Assembly (NCBI GenBank): GCA_020632665.1
Contig: JACKFC010000014.1
Location: 1 to 64,000 of the forward strand
Length of the DNA stretch: 64,000 nucleotides
Reading direction: 5' to 3'
From: Deltaproteobacteria bacterium
GTDB lineage: Bacteria; Myxococcota_A; UBA9042
In this document: positions 1-9,128 of the stretch, piece after piece
Position numbering within the stretch: the stretch's first letter is position 1
Layout of the letters: the number at the start of each line of letters is the position of its first letter
Made by a program: the position numbers and the translations under genes
The notes under the pieces: model-generated
Seen by the model: only the letters and a program-made list of their open reading frames with translations
Databases searched by the model: none
What the model was told of the DNA's origin: nothing

Positions 1-594
1 GCTGAAGCGCGACGGCACGCCCTCGGCGTCACAGCTGCGGAGCCGGGTGAAGAGCGCGATCGTGGCGGCCGCGCGCAGGTCGGTCTCGAGGTCCGCGGCC
101 ACATCGCTGTCCGGCGCCGGTGTCGGCAGCGCGCCACGGACCGCCCGCAGCACCATGCGGCGTCGCGGGCCGGCCAGCGCGTCTTCTGCCTCGCGCGCCC
201 GCTGCAGCGCGGTCGCGACGCTCCACTGCGGCGGCAACCCACCGTGGACCATCAACAGGCCCGGTGCCTGCCGCAGCAGCGGTTGGCTGCCGAGCCACGC
301 CAGCAATCCGTCGCGATCCGGCGCGGTGAGCACCGGCGTGAGCGTGTCCCGCTTGCCGGCGGTCGCAACGCCGGCGGCGCGGGCGAGCAGGTGCACGTCG
401 TGGTTGCCGAGTACGGCGCGGACGTCGCCGGCGTGTGCCGCGCAGAAGCGCAGGACCTCCAGCGAGCCGGTCCCGCGGTTGACGAGGTCGCCGGCGAGCC
501 AGAGCTCGTCTCGCCCGGGGCGAAACGCGATCCGCTCGAGCAGCGCGGCGAAGCTCTGCCAACACCCTTGGATATCGCCGATGGCCCAGCGCAA
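1..594 (-). CDS. apaH: ApaH-like bis(5'-nucleosyl)-tetraphosphatase, 3' end cut by window edge
   Basis: Calcineurin-type metallophosphoesterase expected to hydrolyse Ap4A to two ADP in the cytoplasm. The 198 visible residues open with WAIGDIQGCW, then LAGDLVNRG at about 33-41 and LGNHDVH at about 62-68. These are the GDxxG, GDxxxRG and GNH(D/E) metal-ligand blocks of the family. MVHGGLPPQW follows, another ApaH hallmark. The usual length is near 270 residues, so about 70 C-terminal residues lie outside the window. The start is inferred to be TTG at 594, because GGGAGG sits five bases upstream and the next codons enter the conserved block at once. An in-frame GTG 11 codons upstream is possible but has a poorer site. 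It is divergent from rlmB. Confidence 0.85.
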   Translation of the reverse strand, partial: MRWAIGDIQGCWQSFAALLERIAFRPGRDELWLAGDLVNRGTGSLEVLRFCAAHAGDVRAVLGNHDVHLLARAAGVATAGKRDTLTPVLTAPDRDGLLAWLGSQPLLRQAPGLLMVHGGLPPQWSVATALQRAREAEDALAGPRRRMVLRAVRGALPTPAPDSDVAADLETDLRAAATIALFTRLRSCDAEGVPSRFS

Positions 595-683
595 GCTCGC
601 CTCCCGTCGCCACGCTCCTTGCCGCACCTTGCATGGAGGTCGTTGGCGTGTCATCTGCGCCGGAGCGAGCAGCGGAGGACGCG

Positions 684-1535
684 ATGAACGGCCGAGACGG
701 ACGCAAAGGCGGGCAACGCGGCGGGCGGAATCGCGCGCACTTCGACGTGATCGGTGGCGTCGCGGCGGTTCGAGCGGCCCTCGCCGCCCGCCCGGCTGCG
801 CTGCGTCGCCTCCTGTTGCGGGCCGACGTCGCGCCCGGTTTCGGCGACGTGCTGAGCGAGATGGCCGCAGCGCGGCTGCCCTATCGCGTGGTCGAAGGCG
901 AGGAGCTCGACCGCGCCGCGGGTTCGGACCGGCACCAAGGCGTGGTCGCGACGTTCACCGCGCGGCCACGGCTCGCCGACGCGGACGTCCTCGCCGGCGT
1001 GCAGCGCCGTGGCCCGGGTGGTGCGCCGCGGCTCTGGCTCTACCTCGACGGCGTGGGCAACCCGCACAACCTCGGCGCGATCGCGCGGACCGCCGCCCAC
1101 TTCGGCGTCGATCTGCTCTTGCAAGCCGGTCGGCAGGGCGCCGCCGCTGCATCCGCGGCCGCGTACCGGGTCGCAGAAGGTGGGCTGGAGTCGGTGCCGC
1201 TCGCCACGTTGGCCGATCCGGTCGCGACCTTGCGCGCGGCCCGCGAGGTCGCCGGCCTCCGCCTGATCGGGACCGCGGCCGACGCCCCGATCGAGCTGCT
1301 CGGCGGCGGCGACACCGCTGCCTCTCGGCTCGCCAGCCTCGGACTCGAGCGCCCCGTCTGCTGGTTGCTCGGCGAAGAGCGCGACGGCCTGCGGCCCGAG
1401 ATCGCCGCGCTCTGCGACGCCAACGTGCGCATCAGCGGCACCGGCGCGGTCGAGAGCCTGAACGTCGCCTCGACCGCGGCCATCCTCCTGGCCGAGACGC
1501 GCCGGCGGCGGCTTCAGTCCAGCGTCGCGCGGTAG
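684..1535 (+). CDS. rlmB: SpoU-family 2'-O-ribose RNA methyltransferase (RlmB-like)
   Basis: Predicted SAM-dependent 2'-O-methyltransferase, most like the enzyme that modifies G2251 of 23S rRNA. The N-terminal part, after a basic lead-in, holds a substrate-binding domain (FDVIGGVAAVRAAL, then HQGVVATF). The SPOUT catalytic domain follows, with motif 1 GNPHNLGAIARTA at about 124-136, motif 2 LLGEERDGL, and motif 3 SLNVASTAAILLAE near the end, which together form the trefoil-knot SAM site. The start at 684 is chosen over an ORF extension to 633 because GGAGGA lies five bases upstream. The 3' end overlaps the convergent asparaginase gene by 22 bases. TrmH-type tRNA specificity cannot be excluded from sequence alone. 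Confidence 0.87.
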   Translation: MNGRDGRKGGQRGGRNRAHFDVIGGVAAVRAALAARPAALRRLLLRADVAPGFGDVLSEMAAARLPYRVVEGEELDRAAGSDRHQGVVATFTARPRLADADVLAGVQRRGPGGAPRLWLYLDGVGNPHNLGAIARTAAHFGVDLLLQAGRQGAAAASAAAYRVAEGGLESVPLATLADPVATLRAAREVAGLRLIGTAADAPIELLGGGDTAASRLASLGLERPVCWLLGEERDGLRPEIAALCDANVRISGTGAVESLNVASTAAILLAETRRRRLQSSVAR

Positions 1536-2482
1536 CTGCCCACCGGCACGCCGACCACGTTGCGAATCAGCAGAGGCTCCCACTCTCCTGCGACCGCCCG
1601 CAACGCACCCGGTGCGACCTCTGCGATCACCGCCTCGATCGCGGCGCCGAGGGCGTCGGTGCCGCCACTCTCGATCTTCAGCGCGACGCCGAGGCCGCGG
1701 GCGGGTAGGGCGATGCAGAACACCCCGAGTGCGCCGATCTTGCCGATCCACGGCTCGTTGGCGCGCTCGGCGAGGCGATGGTCCAGCCGCGCGGTGCCGG
1801 AGACGAGCCACGGGTGCTGCGCCACGGCGGCTGCGACCGCGGCGCGCAGCGGGTTCGCCGGGCGGGCGAGGGCGGCGAAGGCCCGCGCCATCCCGATCAC
1901 GTCGAGGCCGAAGGTCGGCACACCGCAGCCGTCGATGCCGTGGTCGACCGGTGCGCCGACCAAGGTCTCGAGCAGCGCGTGGATCCGGCGCTGCAGCGGG
2001 TGCTCGGCCGGTCGGTAATCGTGGTCTGCGCAGAGGGCCCGCGCCGCCGCGGCCATCAGCGCGTGTTTGCCCGAGCAATTGTTGTGTCGGTCGTCGAAGC
2101 TCCGGCCACTGCGCAGCCAAGCGTCCGCCGCCTCGACCGACATCGGCCTATGGGTGCCGCAGCGCAGCGCGTCGAGGGGCAGTTGCAGCAGTGCGAGCAG
2201 GCGGTCGACGTGGTCGATGTGGCCCGGCTCGGCGCTGTGGGAGGCGGCGGCAATCGCCAGCAACGCGGGTTCACGCATCAGCACCTCGGCCTGCTGCTCC
2301 GGCAGGCAGCCCAGGCTCACCTCGAGCTGGAACGGCTTGGCTGCGGAGCGCCACGGCGTCGGCGCGATCCGCCCTGCCGTCCGAAGCAGGGCACCGCTGG
2401 CGTCGGCGACGGCATAGGCGAAGGGATGGCGCGCCTCGACAAGCTGGCCTCGCCTCGCCACGACGGTCGGCATGGCTGACAT
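1514..2482 (-). CDS. L-asparaginase II family protein (Rhizobium type)
   Basis: A 322-residue protein of the Rhizobium etli-type asparaginase II family, which is unrelated to the E. coli enzymes and hydrolyses L-asparagine to aspartate and ammonia. Conserved blocks are visible in order: RSAAKPFQ near 45-52, HNNCSGKHALM near 131-141 with the family cysteine and lysine, and DGCGVPTFG near 184-192. No signal peptide is seen, so it is probably cytoplasmic. The start at 2482 has GGAG eight bases upstream; a second ATG at 2473 is possible. It is divergent from the HAD phosphatase gene and convergent with rlmB. Confidence 0.86.
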   Translation of the reverse strand: MSAMPTVVARRGQLVEARHPFAYAVADASGALLRTAGRIAPTPWRSAAKPFQLEVSLGCLPEQQAEVLMREPALLAIAAASHSAEPGHIDHVDRLLALLQLPLDALRCGTHRPMSVEAADAWLRSGRSFDDRHNNCSGKHALMAAAARALCADHDYRPAEHPLQRRIHALLETLVGAPVDHGIDGCGVPTFGLDVIGMARAFAALARPANPLRAAVAAAVAQHPWLVSGTARLDHRLAERANEPWIGKIGALGVFCIALPARGLGVALKIESGGTDALGAAIEAVIAEVAPGALRAVAGEWEPLLIRNVVGVPVGSYRATLD

Positions 2483-2582
2483 CGGTTCGTCTCCGCTGCG
2501 CTCCTCGGTCGACGAGCAGTGTACGAAAGGGAATGCCGTGCTAAGAGGACGCCCAGCCGGATGGGCCGGCGAGGAGGCCGCG

Positions 2583-3248
2583 ATGGTAGCGAAGGGCGCA
2601 GCGTTCTTCGACCTCGATCGGACGTTGATCGCGGAGAATTCCGGCCTGCTCTACGCGCGCTGGGAGCGCCGCCACGGCCGCATCGGTCGCGGCACGATGC
2701 TGCGCGGCTTGGTCTGGGGCGGGCTCTACCACCTCTCGCTGATCGACATCGACAAGGCCTATCGCTCGGCGCTGGCCCACTACGTCGGAACGCGCGCCGA
2801 CGAGCTCGACGCGCGGACCGCCGAATTCTTCGACGCCGAGGTCCGCGCCCGGCTCTTGCCCGGCGCCCAGCGGGCGATCGCGGAGCATCGCGGCCGTGGC
2901 GAGCCTGCCGTCGTGCTGACGAATTCCTCTTCGTGGGCGGCCGAGGCCGCGCAGCGCGCGTGGGGCCTCGACGATTGGCTGGCGAATCGCTTCACGGTCG
3001 ACGCCGAAGGCCGGCTCGACGGCGAGATCGAGCCGCCGATCTGCTACGGCGAAGGCAAGGCGACCCGCGCTGCGGTGTGGTGCGAGGCGCGCGGCCTGAC
3101 GCTCGCGGCGAGCACCTTCTACACCGACTCCTACTCCGACCTCGGCATGCTCGAAGCCGTCGGCTACCCCGTCGTCGTGCAGCCCGACCCGCGCCTGCGC
3201 CGGGTGGCGCGCAAGCGCGGCTGGCCGATCCTGGATTGGCGGGCCTAG
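2583..3248 (+). CDS. HAD-IB family hydrolase (SerB/phosphatase-like)
   Basis: A 221-residue haloacid-dehalogenase phosphatase of subfamily IB. Motif I FFDLDRT carries the nucleophile Asp10 and acid/base Asp12. Motif II LTNSSS is near 111-116, a conserved lysine lies in GEGKA, and motif III is YTDSYSDLGML near 180-190. This set is typical of small-molecule phosphatases acting on phosphoserine or lipid headgroup phosphates. The substrate is unknown. The ATG at 2583 has GAGGAGG six bases upstream and displaces a longer frame from 2472. The next gene starts two bases after the stop codon, so the sulfatase-like membrane protein and the transglycosylase are likely co-transcribed, which points to an envelope role. 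Confidence 0.83.
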   Translation: MVAKGAAFFDLDRTLIAENSGLLYARWERRHGRIGRGTMLRGLVWGGLYHLSLIDIDKAYRSALAHYVGTRADELDARTAEFFDAEVRARLLPGAQRAIAEHRGRGEPAVVLTNSSSWAAEAAQRAWGLDDWLANRFTVDAEGRLDGEIEPPICYGEGKATRAAVWCEARGLTLAASTFYTDSYSDLGMLEAVGYPVVVQPDPRLRRVARKRGWPILDWRA

Positions 3249-3250
3249 CC

Positions 3251-5335
3251 GTGGTCGCCGCCGCGAGCGAATCCCCTCGGGTGCTGCCGGATTGGCTGCC
3301 GGGTCGCACCTGGCTGCTGGCGCTGGCGCTGTGGTGGGGGCTGCGCGCCGCCGGCCTGGTCGCCATGCGCGCCTTCGTCGATCTCGAAGTCGACCCGCTC
3401 GAGTTGGCCCTTGGCTTCGCGCTCGACATGGTCATGGTCGCCGGCATCCTCGCCCCGGCCTCGGCGGCGCGGCACGCAGCCTCGACCAGCGGCCGCAGGG
3501 CGTTGCTGGCCAGCACGTGGGCGCTCGCGACCGTCGCGACGCTCTTCCGCGCCACCGACGTCGTCACTTGCTACTTCGCCCTCGCGCACACCAACGAGTC
3601 GACCTGGGCGCATATCTCGGCCGGATCGATCGGCTATGCCGCGGACCCGCGGATGGTCGCCGCGCTGCTCGCGGTGGCGCTGGCCGGCGGCGCGCTGACG
3701 GCGATCGGCGACCTCGACGGGCGTCGGCGTTCGCTCTCGCCGGCGCGCGCGTGGCAGCTGGTCGCCGCGACCGCGCTGGTCGCCGCGGCGACCGCAGCAT
3801 TCGGTGGCTGGCATCCGCACCACGTCGGGCTGATCCCCGAGGTGCAGGTCGCGAAATCCGGCATTCGCGCCAAGCTCTGGGCCCCCGAGCGCCCCGACCC
3901 GGCCTCGGTCGTGGTCGCGCCGCTGCCGCGTGACGCCGTCGCCCGGCTGCAGGCGGCCGGCGTGCTGCCGCCCGGTGTCGATCCCGCCGCGCACTATCCG
4001 CTCTTGCGGCGGGATCTCGGCGCGCTCGACCCCTTGCCCGAGCGTCCCGAGGCCGTCGTCACCGCCGTCGGCGGCAAGCGCCCACCCAACGTCCTGGTGA
4101 TCCTGGTCGAGTCGCTCTCGGCTGGCTTCACCGACCTCCACCCCGATTCGCGGCACCGCGGCCTGATGCCGAACCTCGCCGCCTTCGCCGCCGCGAATAC
4201 CGACGTCCGCGGCTTCCACAACGCCACCTCGCCGACCGCGAACGGGCTGATCGCGAGCCTGTGCGCGACGCTTCCGCCCGCCGCCGTCGGTGATCTCGAG
4301 GTCGGCGGCAGCGTCGATGGTCAGGCTCCGTACCGTTGCCTCTCCGACGTGCTGCGAGAGCATGGCTACCGCACCGAATTCGCCCGCGGTGCGAGCAAGG
4401 TCTACATGGCCTGCGAGGCCACGCTGCGCGGCCACGGCTTCGACGCGGTGTGGGGGCGCGAGGACCTCGTCTCCCGCTACGCCGATCGACCGCAGAACGC
4501 TTGGGGCTACGGCGACGCGACCCTGGTCGACTTCCTCCTCGAACGCATCGACGCGCTCGAATCGGCCGGCGCGCCTTGGCTGATGGCGACCCTCACGGTC
4601 GGCACGCACCTCCCCGGCTTCCCCGATCCCGGCTGCCCGATCCCCGAGGCCGTCCGCGATCAGTCGTTGCTCGCCGGCTACCATTGCTCCGATCGCCAAC
4701 TCGGCCGCTTGCTCGAGACCCTGCGCAGCCGCGGCATCCTCGAGCGCACCTTGGTCGTCATCACCGGCGACCACGCGCAGCTGCCGACGCCGCAGGTCAA
4801 GTCGCTGGTCGGCGTGCCGCACCTCGCTGGCAGCTTCGCGCCGATGCCGCTCCTGATCGCGGACCCGCGCCACGTCCTGCCGCAGCGCGTCGAGCGGCCG
4901 TCGACCCAACTCGACCTGGTGCCGACCATTCTGCACCTGCTCGGAGCGCCGCCGCCGGAGCACAGCTTCCTCGGCTACTCGATCTTCGGCGAGCGCGCGG
5001 CCCACCCCTTCCTCTACGGGCGGATCGGCCAGCGGCTGGCCTGGGCGAGCGACGGGGGCGAGGCGAAGGAGCTGCCGCAGGCGGCGCTGGCCCGGCGTTG
5101 CCGCGAGCACCGGCCCTTGCTCTCCTCGGCCGAGGGCGTCGACCCGTGCGCGTTGCAGGAATTCTTCCGCTGGCTGGACCAACTCTGGCTCGGGCATCGG
5201 CTCTTCCCTGCCGAGCGCTACCGTGGTGGCGAGGGTGCCAACGCCGAGTTGTTGCGCCTGCGGTGGTTGCGCTACGACAGCAAGGAGGCCCGGCAGCGTG
5301 GCCGCGGCCAGGGCGATGGAGGCCTCGCACCATGA
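3251..5335 (+). CDS. LTA-synthase-like membrane sulfatase/phosphoglycerol transferase
   Basis: About 694 residues. The N-terminal 200 residues hold roughly five hydrophobic segments (for example WLLALALWWGL and ALLAVALAGGAL). A periplasmic alkaline-phosphatase-fold domain follows. NVLVILVESL near 280 supplies the metal-binding Glu, SPTANGLIASLCATLPP near 327 contains the presumed Thr nucleophile, and VITGDHAQL near 502 supplies Asp-His ligands. The LTA synthase/OpgB superfamily uses this layout to transfer phosphoglycerol or phosphoethanolamine to lipids or glycans, but the acceptor here is unknown. The GTG start at 3251 follows the HAD stop by two bases and lacks a clear ribosome site, implying coupling. 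The stop overlaps the next ATG (ATGA). Confidence 0.78.
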   Translation: MVAAASESPRVLPDWLPGRTWLLALALWWGLRAAGLVAMRAFVDLEVDPLELALGFALDMVMVAGILAPASAARHAASTSGRRALLASTWALATVATLFRATDVVTCYFALAHTNESTWAHISAGSIGYAADPRMVAALLAVALAGGALTAIGDLDGRRRSLSPARAWQLVAATALVAAATAAFGGWHPHHVGLIPEVQVAKSGIRAKLWAPERPDPASVVVAPLPRDAVARLQAAGVLPPGVDPAAHYPLLRRDLGALDPLPERPEAVVTAVGGKRPPNVLVILVESLSAGFTDLHPDSRHRGLMPNLAAFAAANTDVRGFHNATSPTANGLIASLCATLPPAAVGDLEVGGSVDGQAPYRCLSDVLREHGYRTEFARGASKVYMACEATLRGHGFDAVWGREDLVSRYADRPQNAWGYGDATLVDFLLERIDALESAGAPWLMATLTVGTHLPGFPDPGCPIPEAVRDQSLLAGYHCSDRQLGRLLETLRSRGILERTLVVITGDHAQLPTPQVKSLVGVPHLAGSFAPMPLLIADPRHVLPQRVERPSTQLDLVPTILHLLGAPPPEHSFLGYSIFGERAAHPFLYGRIGQRLAWASDGGEAKELPQAALARRCREHRPLLSSAEGVDPCALQEFFRWLDQLWLGHRLFPAERYRGGEGANAELLRLRWLRYDSKEARQRGRGQGDGGLAP

Positions 5336-7746
5336 CCCCCGCTGACCCGACGACCTCGCGGATGCCGCATGGCACGACGCGGCGGCGCCTTGCCTCCGCA
5401 TCGAAGGCGATGGGTTCGGCACTGTCCTGCGCCGCCCTGCTTGCGGCCCTCTGCTCGACGGGCTGCGGCAAGACCTTGCCCGCCCGACCCGGCGCACCTG
5501 CGTCGGCACAGACGCCGGCACAGGCGCGGGCCGCGTTCGACGTCGCGGCGTTGCCGTCGGAAGCGAGCGCGGCGACGTGGACCGGGCCGCTCGCCAAGCT
5601 CGAACTTGCCGCACTGGCTCCGGTCGGCGCCGGCACCCCGGCGCGGCGCGCGTTCGACGCCGGGCAGTGGCGCGACGCCGCCGACGGCCTCGCTGTCGCA
5701 TCGGCGCAAAGCGGCGATCCGGCCGAGCGCCGCGCGCTCGGGATCATGCATCTGGTCGCGAGTTGGCACGCCGGCGACGCCGCCTACGCCGCGAAGGCAT
5801 TCGATCGCCTCGCCGCAGCGGGCGGCCGCTTGGCCGGGACGCTCTCGCTCTGGGCCGCCGAGGCGTGGCTGGCGGCCGGGCAGGTCGACGACGCGGCGCG
5901 CTCGCTGGGTCGCGTTCCGAGCAAGGGCTTCGCCCGCGCCGACCGCCGTGCGCTGCTGCAAGCGCGCATCGCGACGCTGCAGGGGGACCCCGGCGCGGCG
6001 CTGGCGGCCTGGAAACGGGCGGTCGAGGCCGAGAGTGAGCCCTTGGCGCACCTGCTCTTCGAGGCCGCCGATGCCGCGGCAGCGGCGAAATCGCCCGAGC
6101 AGCAGGCGCGCTGGCTGCGGATGGTCCGGGTTCGCTTCCCGGGCGGCGACGCCGATGCGCGGGCCGAGAAGGCCCTCGCAAACGTCGGCGCCGATGCAGC
6201 GAAGCTGCCGCTTCAGGCGCGGGTCGAGCGGCTCGAGCGCGCGCGGGCACTGCATCGCCGCGAGTTGGTGCTCGAAGAGTCCGCCGCGGTCCGCAAGGAG
6301 GCGGCGATCGGCAGCGAAGCGTGGTGCGCGGCGAGCACCGTGCGAGCCCGGGTCCTGGAGATCTACTGGAAGCGCCGGAAGGAGGCGGTCGCGGCGTATG
6401 CCGAGGCGGTGAAGCACTGCAAGGGCAGGGAGCGGTCGAAACTGCTCTATCGCGCTGCTCAGCGGGAGGCGAACTCTGGTTCCGGTCGGCGAGCGTTGGC
6501 GTATTTTGCCGAGATCGAACGCGACGACCCGAAGAGCACGTTGGTCGACGACGCGATGCGTTGGCGCGCCCGCATCTTGCGTGAGCAGCGGCAGCACAAA
6601 GCGGCCGCGGCGCTGCTGGAGAAGGTCCTGACCCACGGCGGCGATATGGTCGAATACGCGGCCTGGGACCTGCTCTGGCACGAGGTGCAGGCCGGCGATT
6701 GGCGGCAAGTCGAGAGCCTGGGAGCCCGCGTCGTCGCCAAGGCGCCCGTGGCCGAGCACGTCTACAACCGAGGCCGGCTGCGCTATTGGTGGGGCAGGGC
6801 GGCCGAGCATCGCAAGGCCCGCAAGGTCGCTGCCGATCGCTACGCAGATGTCGTGCGCGACCAGCCGAACGGCTACTACGGCTGGCTCGCGGCACTTCGT
6901 CTTCAGGGCCTCGACGCCAAGCGTCTCGCCAAGATCGACGCCGAGCAGAAGCGGAGGAAGCGAAGGACGGATGCGGCGGTGTCGCCGTCCTTGCTGGCGG
7001 ATCCGCACTTGCCGGTCGCGGTGGAGCTGCTGCGCATGGGCATGGCGAGCTCGGCGCGCGCGGAGATCGCCGCTGTCCGCTGGCCCAAAGGTGAAGCGGG
7101 CGCCATCGTCCGAGCGGCGTTGGACGCAGCGGTCGGCGCCCACGCCCGTGCCATCGCCCGGGTCGGCGATCACGAGTTTGCGCCGAGCGCCCCGCTCGCG
7201 CTGATCCGATTGGCCTATCCGCAGCCGCCGGAATTCGCCGAGCCCCTCCGCGCCGCGGCGAAAAAATACGGCGTCGATCCGGATTTCGTCTGGGCCATCA
7301 TGCGCACCGAGAGCCGCTTCTCACCAACGGTGCAGAGCCCCGTGCTGGCCACCGGCCTGCTCCAGCTGATGCTGCCTACCGCCAAGGCGATGAACCAGCG
7401 GCTCGGCATCGTCGAGTCGATCGACTACGCAGCCCTGAAACAGCCCGCGATCAACATCCCGCTCGGCGTCGGCTACATGGCCCGGCTGCGGAAGCGTTGG
7501 GACGGCAACGACGCGCTGGTCGCTTCGAGCTACAACGCCGGCCCAGGCAATACCCGGAAGTGGGTGCGCGCGCGTGGCGATTGGCCGCTCGACGCCTTCG
7601 TCGAGGCGATCCCGTTCCGAGAGAACCGCCGCTACGTGAAGAGCGTGCTGACCAGTTGGCGGCACTATGGCGCGCTCGCGGGTCGTCCGCGGCCTCCGCT
7701 CGCCCTCGCGCTCCCGGGCGCCGGCGACGGCGACGGCGACTTCTGA
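5332..7746 (+). CDS. slt: Soluble lytic murein transglycosylase, lipoprotein-like
   Basis: An 804-residue exported protein with a C-terminal SLT (goose-lysozyme-like) domain expected to cleave peptidoglycan to 1,6-anhydro products. The N-terminus has a basic stretch, a hydrophobic run ending LLAALCSTGC at Cys45, and a Pro/Ala-rich linker, so an outer-membrane lipoprotein is plausible although the lipobox is not ideal. The middle is an alpha-helical superhelix of TPR-like repeats. The catalytic domain starts near 643 with the Glu in MRTESRF, then GLLQLMLPTA and SSYNAGPGNTRKW, the three family motifs. The start ATG at 5332 overlaps the upstream stop by ATGA. Met11 and Met27 are alternative starts nearer the signal sequence. 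Confidence 0.86.
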   Translation: MTPADPTTSRMPHGTTRRRLASASKAMGSALSCAALLAALCSTGCGKTLPARPGAPASAQTPAQARAAFDVAALPSEASAATWTGPLAKLELAALAPVGAGTPARRAFDAGQWRDAADGLAVASAQSGDPAERRALGIMHLVASWHAGDAAYAAKAFDRLAAAGGRLAGTLSLWAAEAWLAAGQVDDAARSLGRVPSKGFARADRRALLQARIATLQGDPGAALAAWKRAVEAESEPLAHLLFEAADAAAAAKSPEQQARWLRMVRVRFPGGDADARAEKALANVGADAAKLPLQARVERLERARALHRRELVLEESAAVRKEAAIGSEAWCAASTVRARVLEIYWKRRKEAVAAYAEAVKHCKGRERSKLLYRAAQREANSGSGRRALAYFAEIERDDPKSTLVDDAMRWRARILREQRQHKAAAALLEKVLTHGGDMVEYAAWDLLWHEVQAGDWRQVESLGARVVAKAPVAEHVYNRGRLRYWWGRAAEHRKARKVAADRYADVVRDQPNGYYGWLAALRLQGLDAKRLAKIDAEQKRRKRRTDAAVSPSLLADPHLPVAVELLRMGMASSARAEIAAVRWPKGEAGAIVRAALDAAVGAHARAIARVGDHEFAPSAPLALIRLAYPQPPEFAEPLRAAAKKYGVDPDFVWAIMRTESRFSPTVQSPVLATGLLQLMLPTAKAMNQRLGIVESIDYAALKQPAINIPLGVGYMARLRKRWDGNDALVASSYNAGPGNTRKWVRARGDWPLDAFVEAIPFRENRRYVKSVLTSWRHYGALAGRPRPPLALALPGAGDGDGDF

Positions 7747-7860
7747 GCATTGTAAAAGCTTTGTCAGACCACCGATCCGACGCATGGATTCGTGGACCTG
7801 CGCGCCTCGATCGCTATCGTTCCGATCGGGCGGGTCCCTTCCCGCTCGAGCGAGGATCTC

Positions 7861-8418
7861 ATGTTGCGCCGGATCATCAATCTGCTGCCCACCGAAGAGT
7901 CGCGTGCCGTCGGGATGACGACTGGGGGCATGATCGCGCTGGTCACCGGGCAGAAGCTGCTGGGCGCCGGCCTCTTCGCCCGAGGCGTCGCGGAGCTCGA
8001 ACGCAAGTGGCGTGAGCAGCACCCCGAGTTCGACGGCACCCTGCAGCATCGTTGGTATTTGGCGACGCGCTACTACGAGAAGACGCACTCCGATCCGACC
8101 AACCGCGTGCTGCACTTGGTCGGGACGCCGATGATCATGCTCGGCGTCGGCGGCTTGCTGCTCTCGCGCCCGGCGCGGCCGATTTGGCTGGTCTCGGTCG
8201 GCACCTTCACCCTCGGTTGGGCGCTGAACCTCATCGGCCACGCGCTCTTCGAGAAGAACGCGCCGGCGTTTGCCGATGATCCGCTCTCGTTCCTCGTCGG
8301 TCCGGTCTGGGACGCGCAACAGCTCGGGCTGATCCGTGGAGCGCGCAAGGCGAGCTTCCGCGGGCGGCGGCCGGCCTCGACCGTCACGGTCCACGTCGGT
8401 GAGCCCGCCCAGGCTTGA
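7861..8418 (+). CDS. Mpo1-like (DUF962) membrane protein
   Basis: A 185-residue member of the DUF962/YGL010w family. Its yeast member Mpo1 is a non-haem iron dioxygenase in alpha-oxidation of 2-hydroxy fatty acids. The family histidines are visible in EKTHSDPTNRVLHLVGTP near 75-92 and LIGHALFEKNAPAF near 122-135, with hydrophobic segments between. The start at 7861 has GAGG upstream and removes 23 poorly conserved codons. It leads an apparent operon with mutH, an unknown gene and the dprE1/dprE2-like pair. A role in hydroxy fatty-acid or sphingolipid turnover would suit myxobacterial lipids but is inference. Confidence 0.75.
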   Translation: MLRRIINLLPTEESRAVGMTTGGMIALVTGQKLLGAGLFARGVAELERKWREQHPEFDGTLQHRWYLATRYYEKTHSDPTNRVLHLVGTPMIMLGVGGLLLSRPARPIWLVSVGTFTLGWALNLIGHALFEKNAPAFADDPLSFLVGPVWDAQQLGLIRGARKASFRGRRPASTVTVHVGEPAQA

Positions 8419-9128
8419 ATTCGTCACCGCCCGATCTCGAGGCGCTGATGGCGCTGGCCGGGGCCCTGGCGGGCCAGCCGGTCGGCGCGATCGCCGAGGC
8501 GCTCGCGATCCCGGCCCCCGCGTCCGCGCGATCCGGCAAGGGCTGGACCGGCTCGCTGCTCGAGATCGCGCTCGGCGCCGCCGCCGGCAACGACGCGGCG
8601 CCTGATTTCCCCGAACTCGGCGTGGAGTTGAAGACGGTGCCGCTGCGCGGCGACGGCCGTCCGGCCGAATCGACCTGGGTCACCCGCGTGCCGCTCGATC
8701 CGCAGCAGGCGCGCATGCCATGGCAGCAGAGCGTGGTCTGCGCCAAGCTCTCGGCCGTGCTCTTCGTGCCGATCGAGGCCCAACGCGATCGCTGGCTCGA
8801 CCGGCGCGTCGGCCGGCCGCGGCTGTGGCGACCGACCGAGGCCGAGGCGGCGCTGCTGCGATCGGACTACGAGGAGATCATGGCGCGGGTCCTCGGCGGG
8901 CGGGTCGACGAGATCGACGCCCGCGTCGGTGGCGTCCTGCAAGTCAGGCCGAAGGGCCGCGACAGCACCGCGCGGTCGGCGGCGGTCGGTGCCGACGGGC
9001 ATATGACCTGGACCGGCAGCCGCGGATTTTACCTGCGACCGACCTTCGTCCGGCGTGTGCTGAACCGCCTCTCGGAAGGCCGTGGCCACTTCCCGCCGCC
9101 TGCGCGCGGTGCTACGCTCGGCGCATGA
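8415..9128 (+). CDS. mutH: MutH-like DNA mismatch repair endonuclease
   Basis: A 237-residue protein that matches E. coli MutH along its length as I remember that sequence. GKGWTGSLLEIALGAAAG gives the N-terminal arm. DFPELGVELKT holds the catalytic triad Asp64, Glu71 and Lys73 with the exact family spacing. RRVGRPRLWRPTEAEA and LQVRPKGRDS occur in the expected places, and GFYLRPTFVRRVL is the C-terminal DNA-contact helix. MutH nicks the unmethylated strand at hemimethylated GATC. The start is TTG at 8415, overlapping the upstream stop (TTGA), with no better start before the conserved region. The C-terminal tail of about 20 residues is Pro/Ala-rich. No dam, mutS or mutL is in the window. Confidence 0.88.
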   Translation: MNSSPPDLEALMALAGALAGQPVGAIAEALAIPAPASARSGKGWTGSLLEIALGAAAGNDAAPDFPELGVELKTVPLRGDGRPAESTWVTRVPLDPQQARMPWQQSVVCAKLSAVLFVPIEAQRDRWLDRRVGRPRLWRPTEAEAALLRSDYEEIMARVLGGRVDEIDARVGGVLQVRPKGRDSTARSAAVGADGHMTWTGSRGFYLRPTFVRRVLNRLSEGRGHFPPPARGATLGA

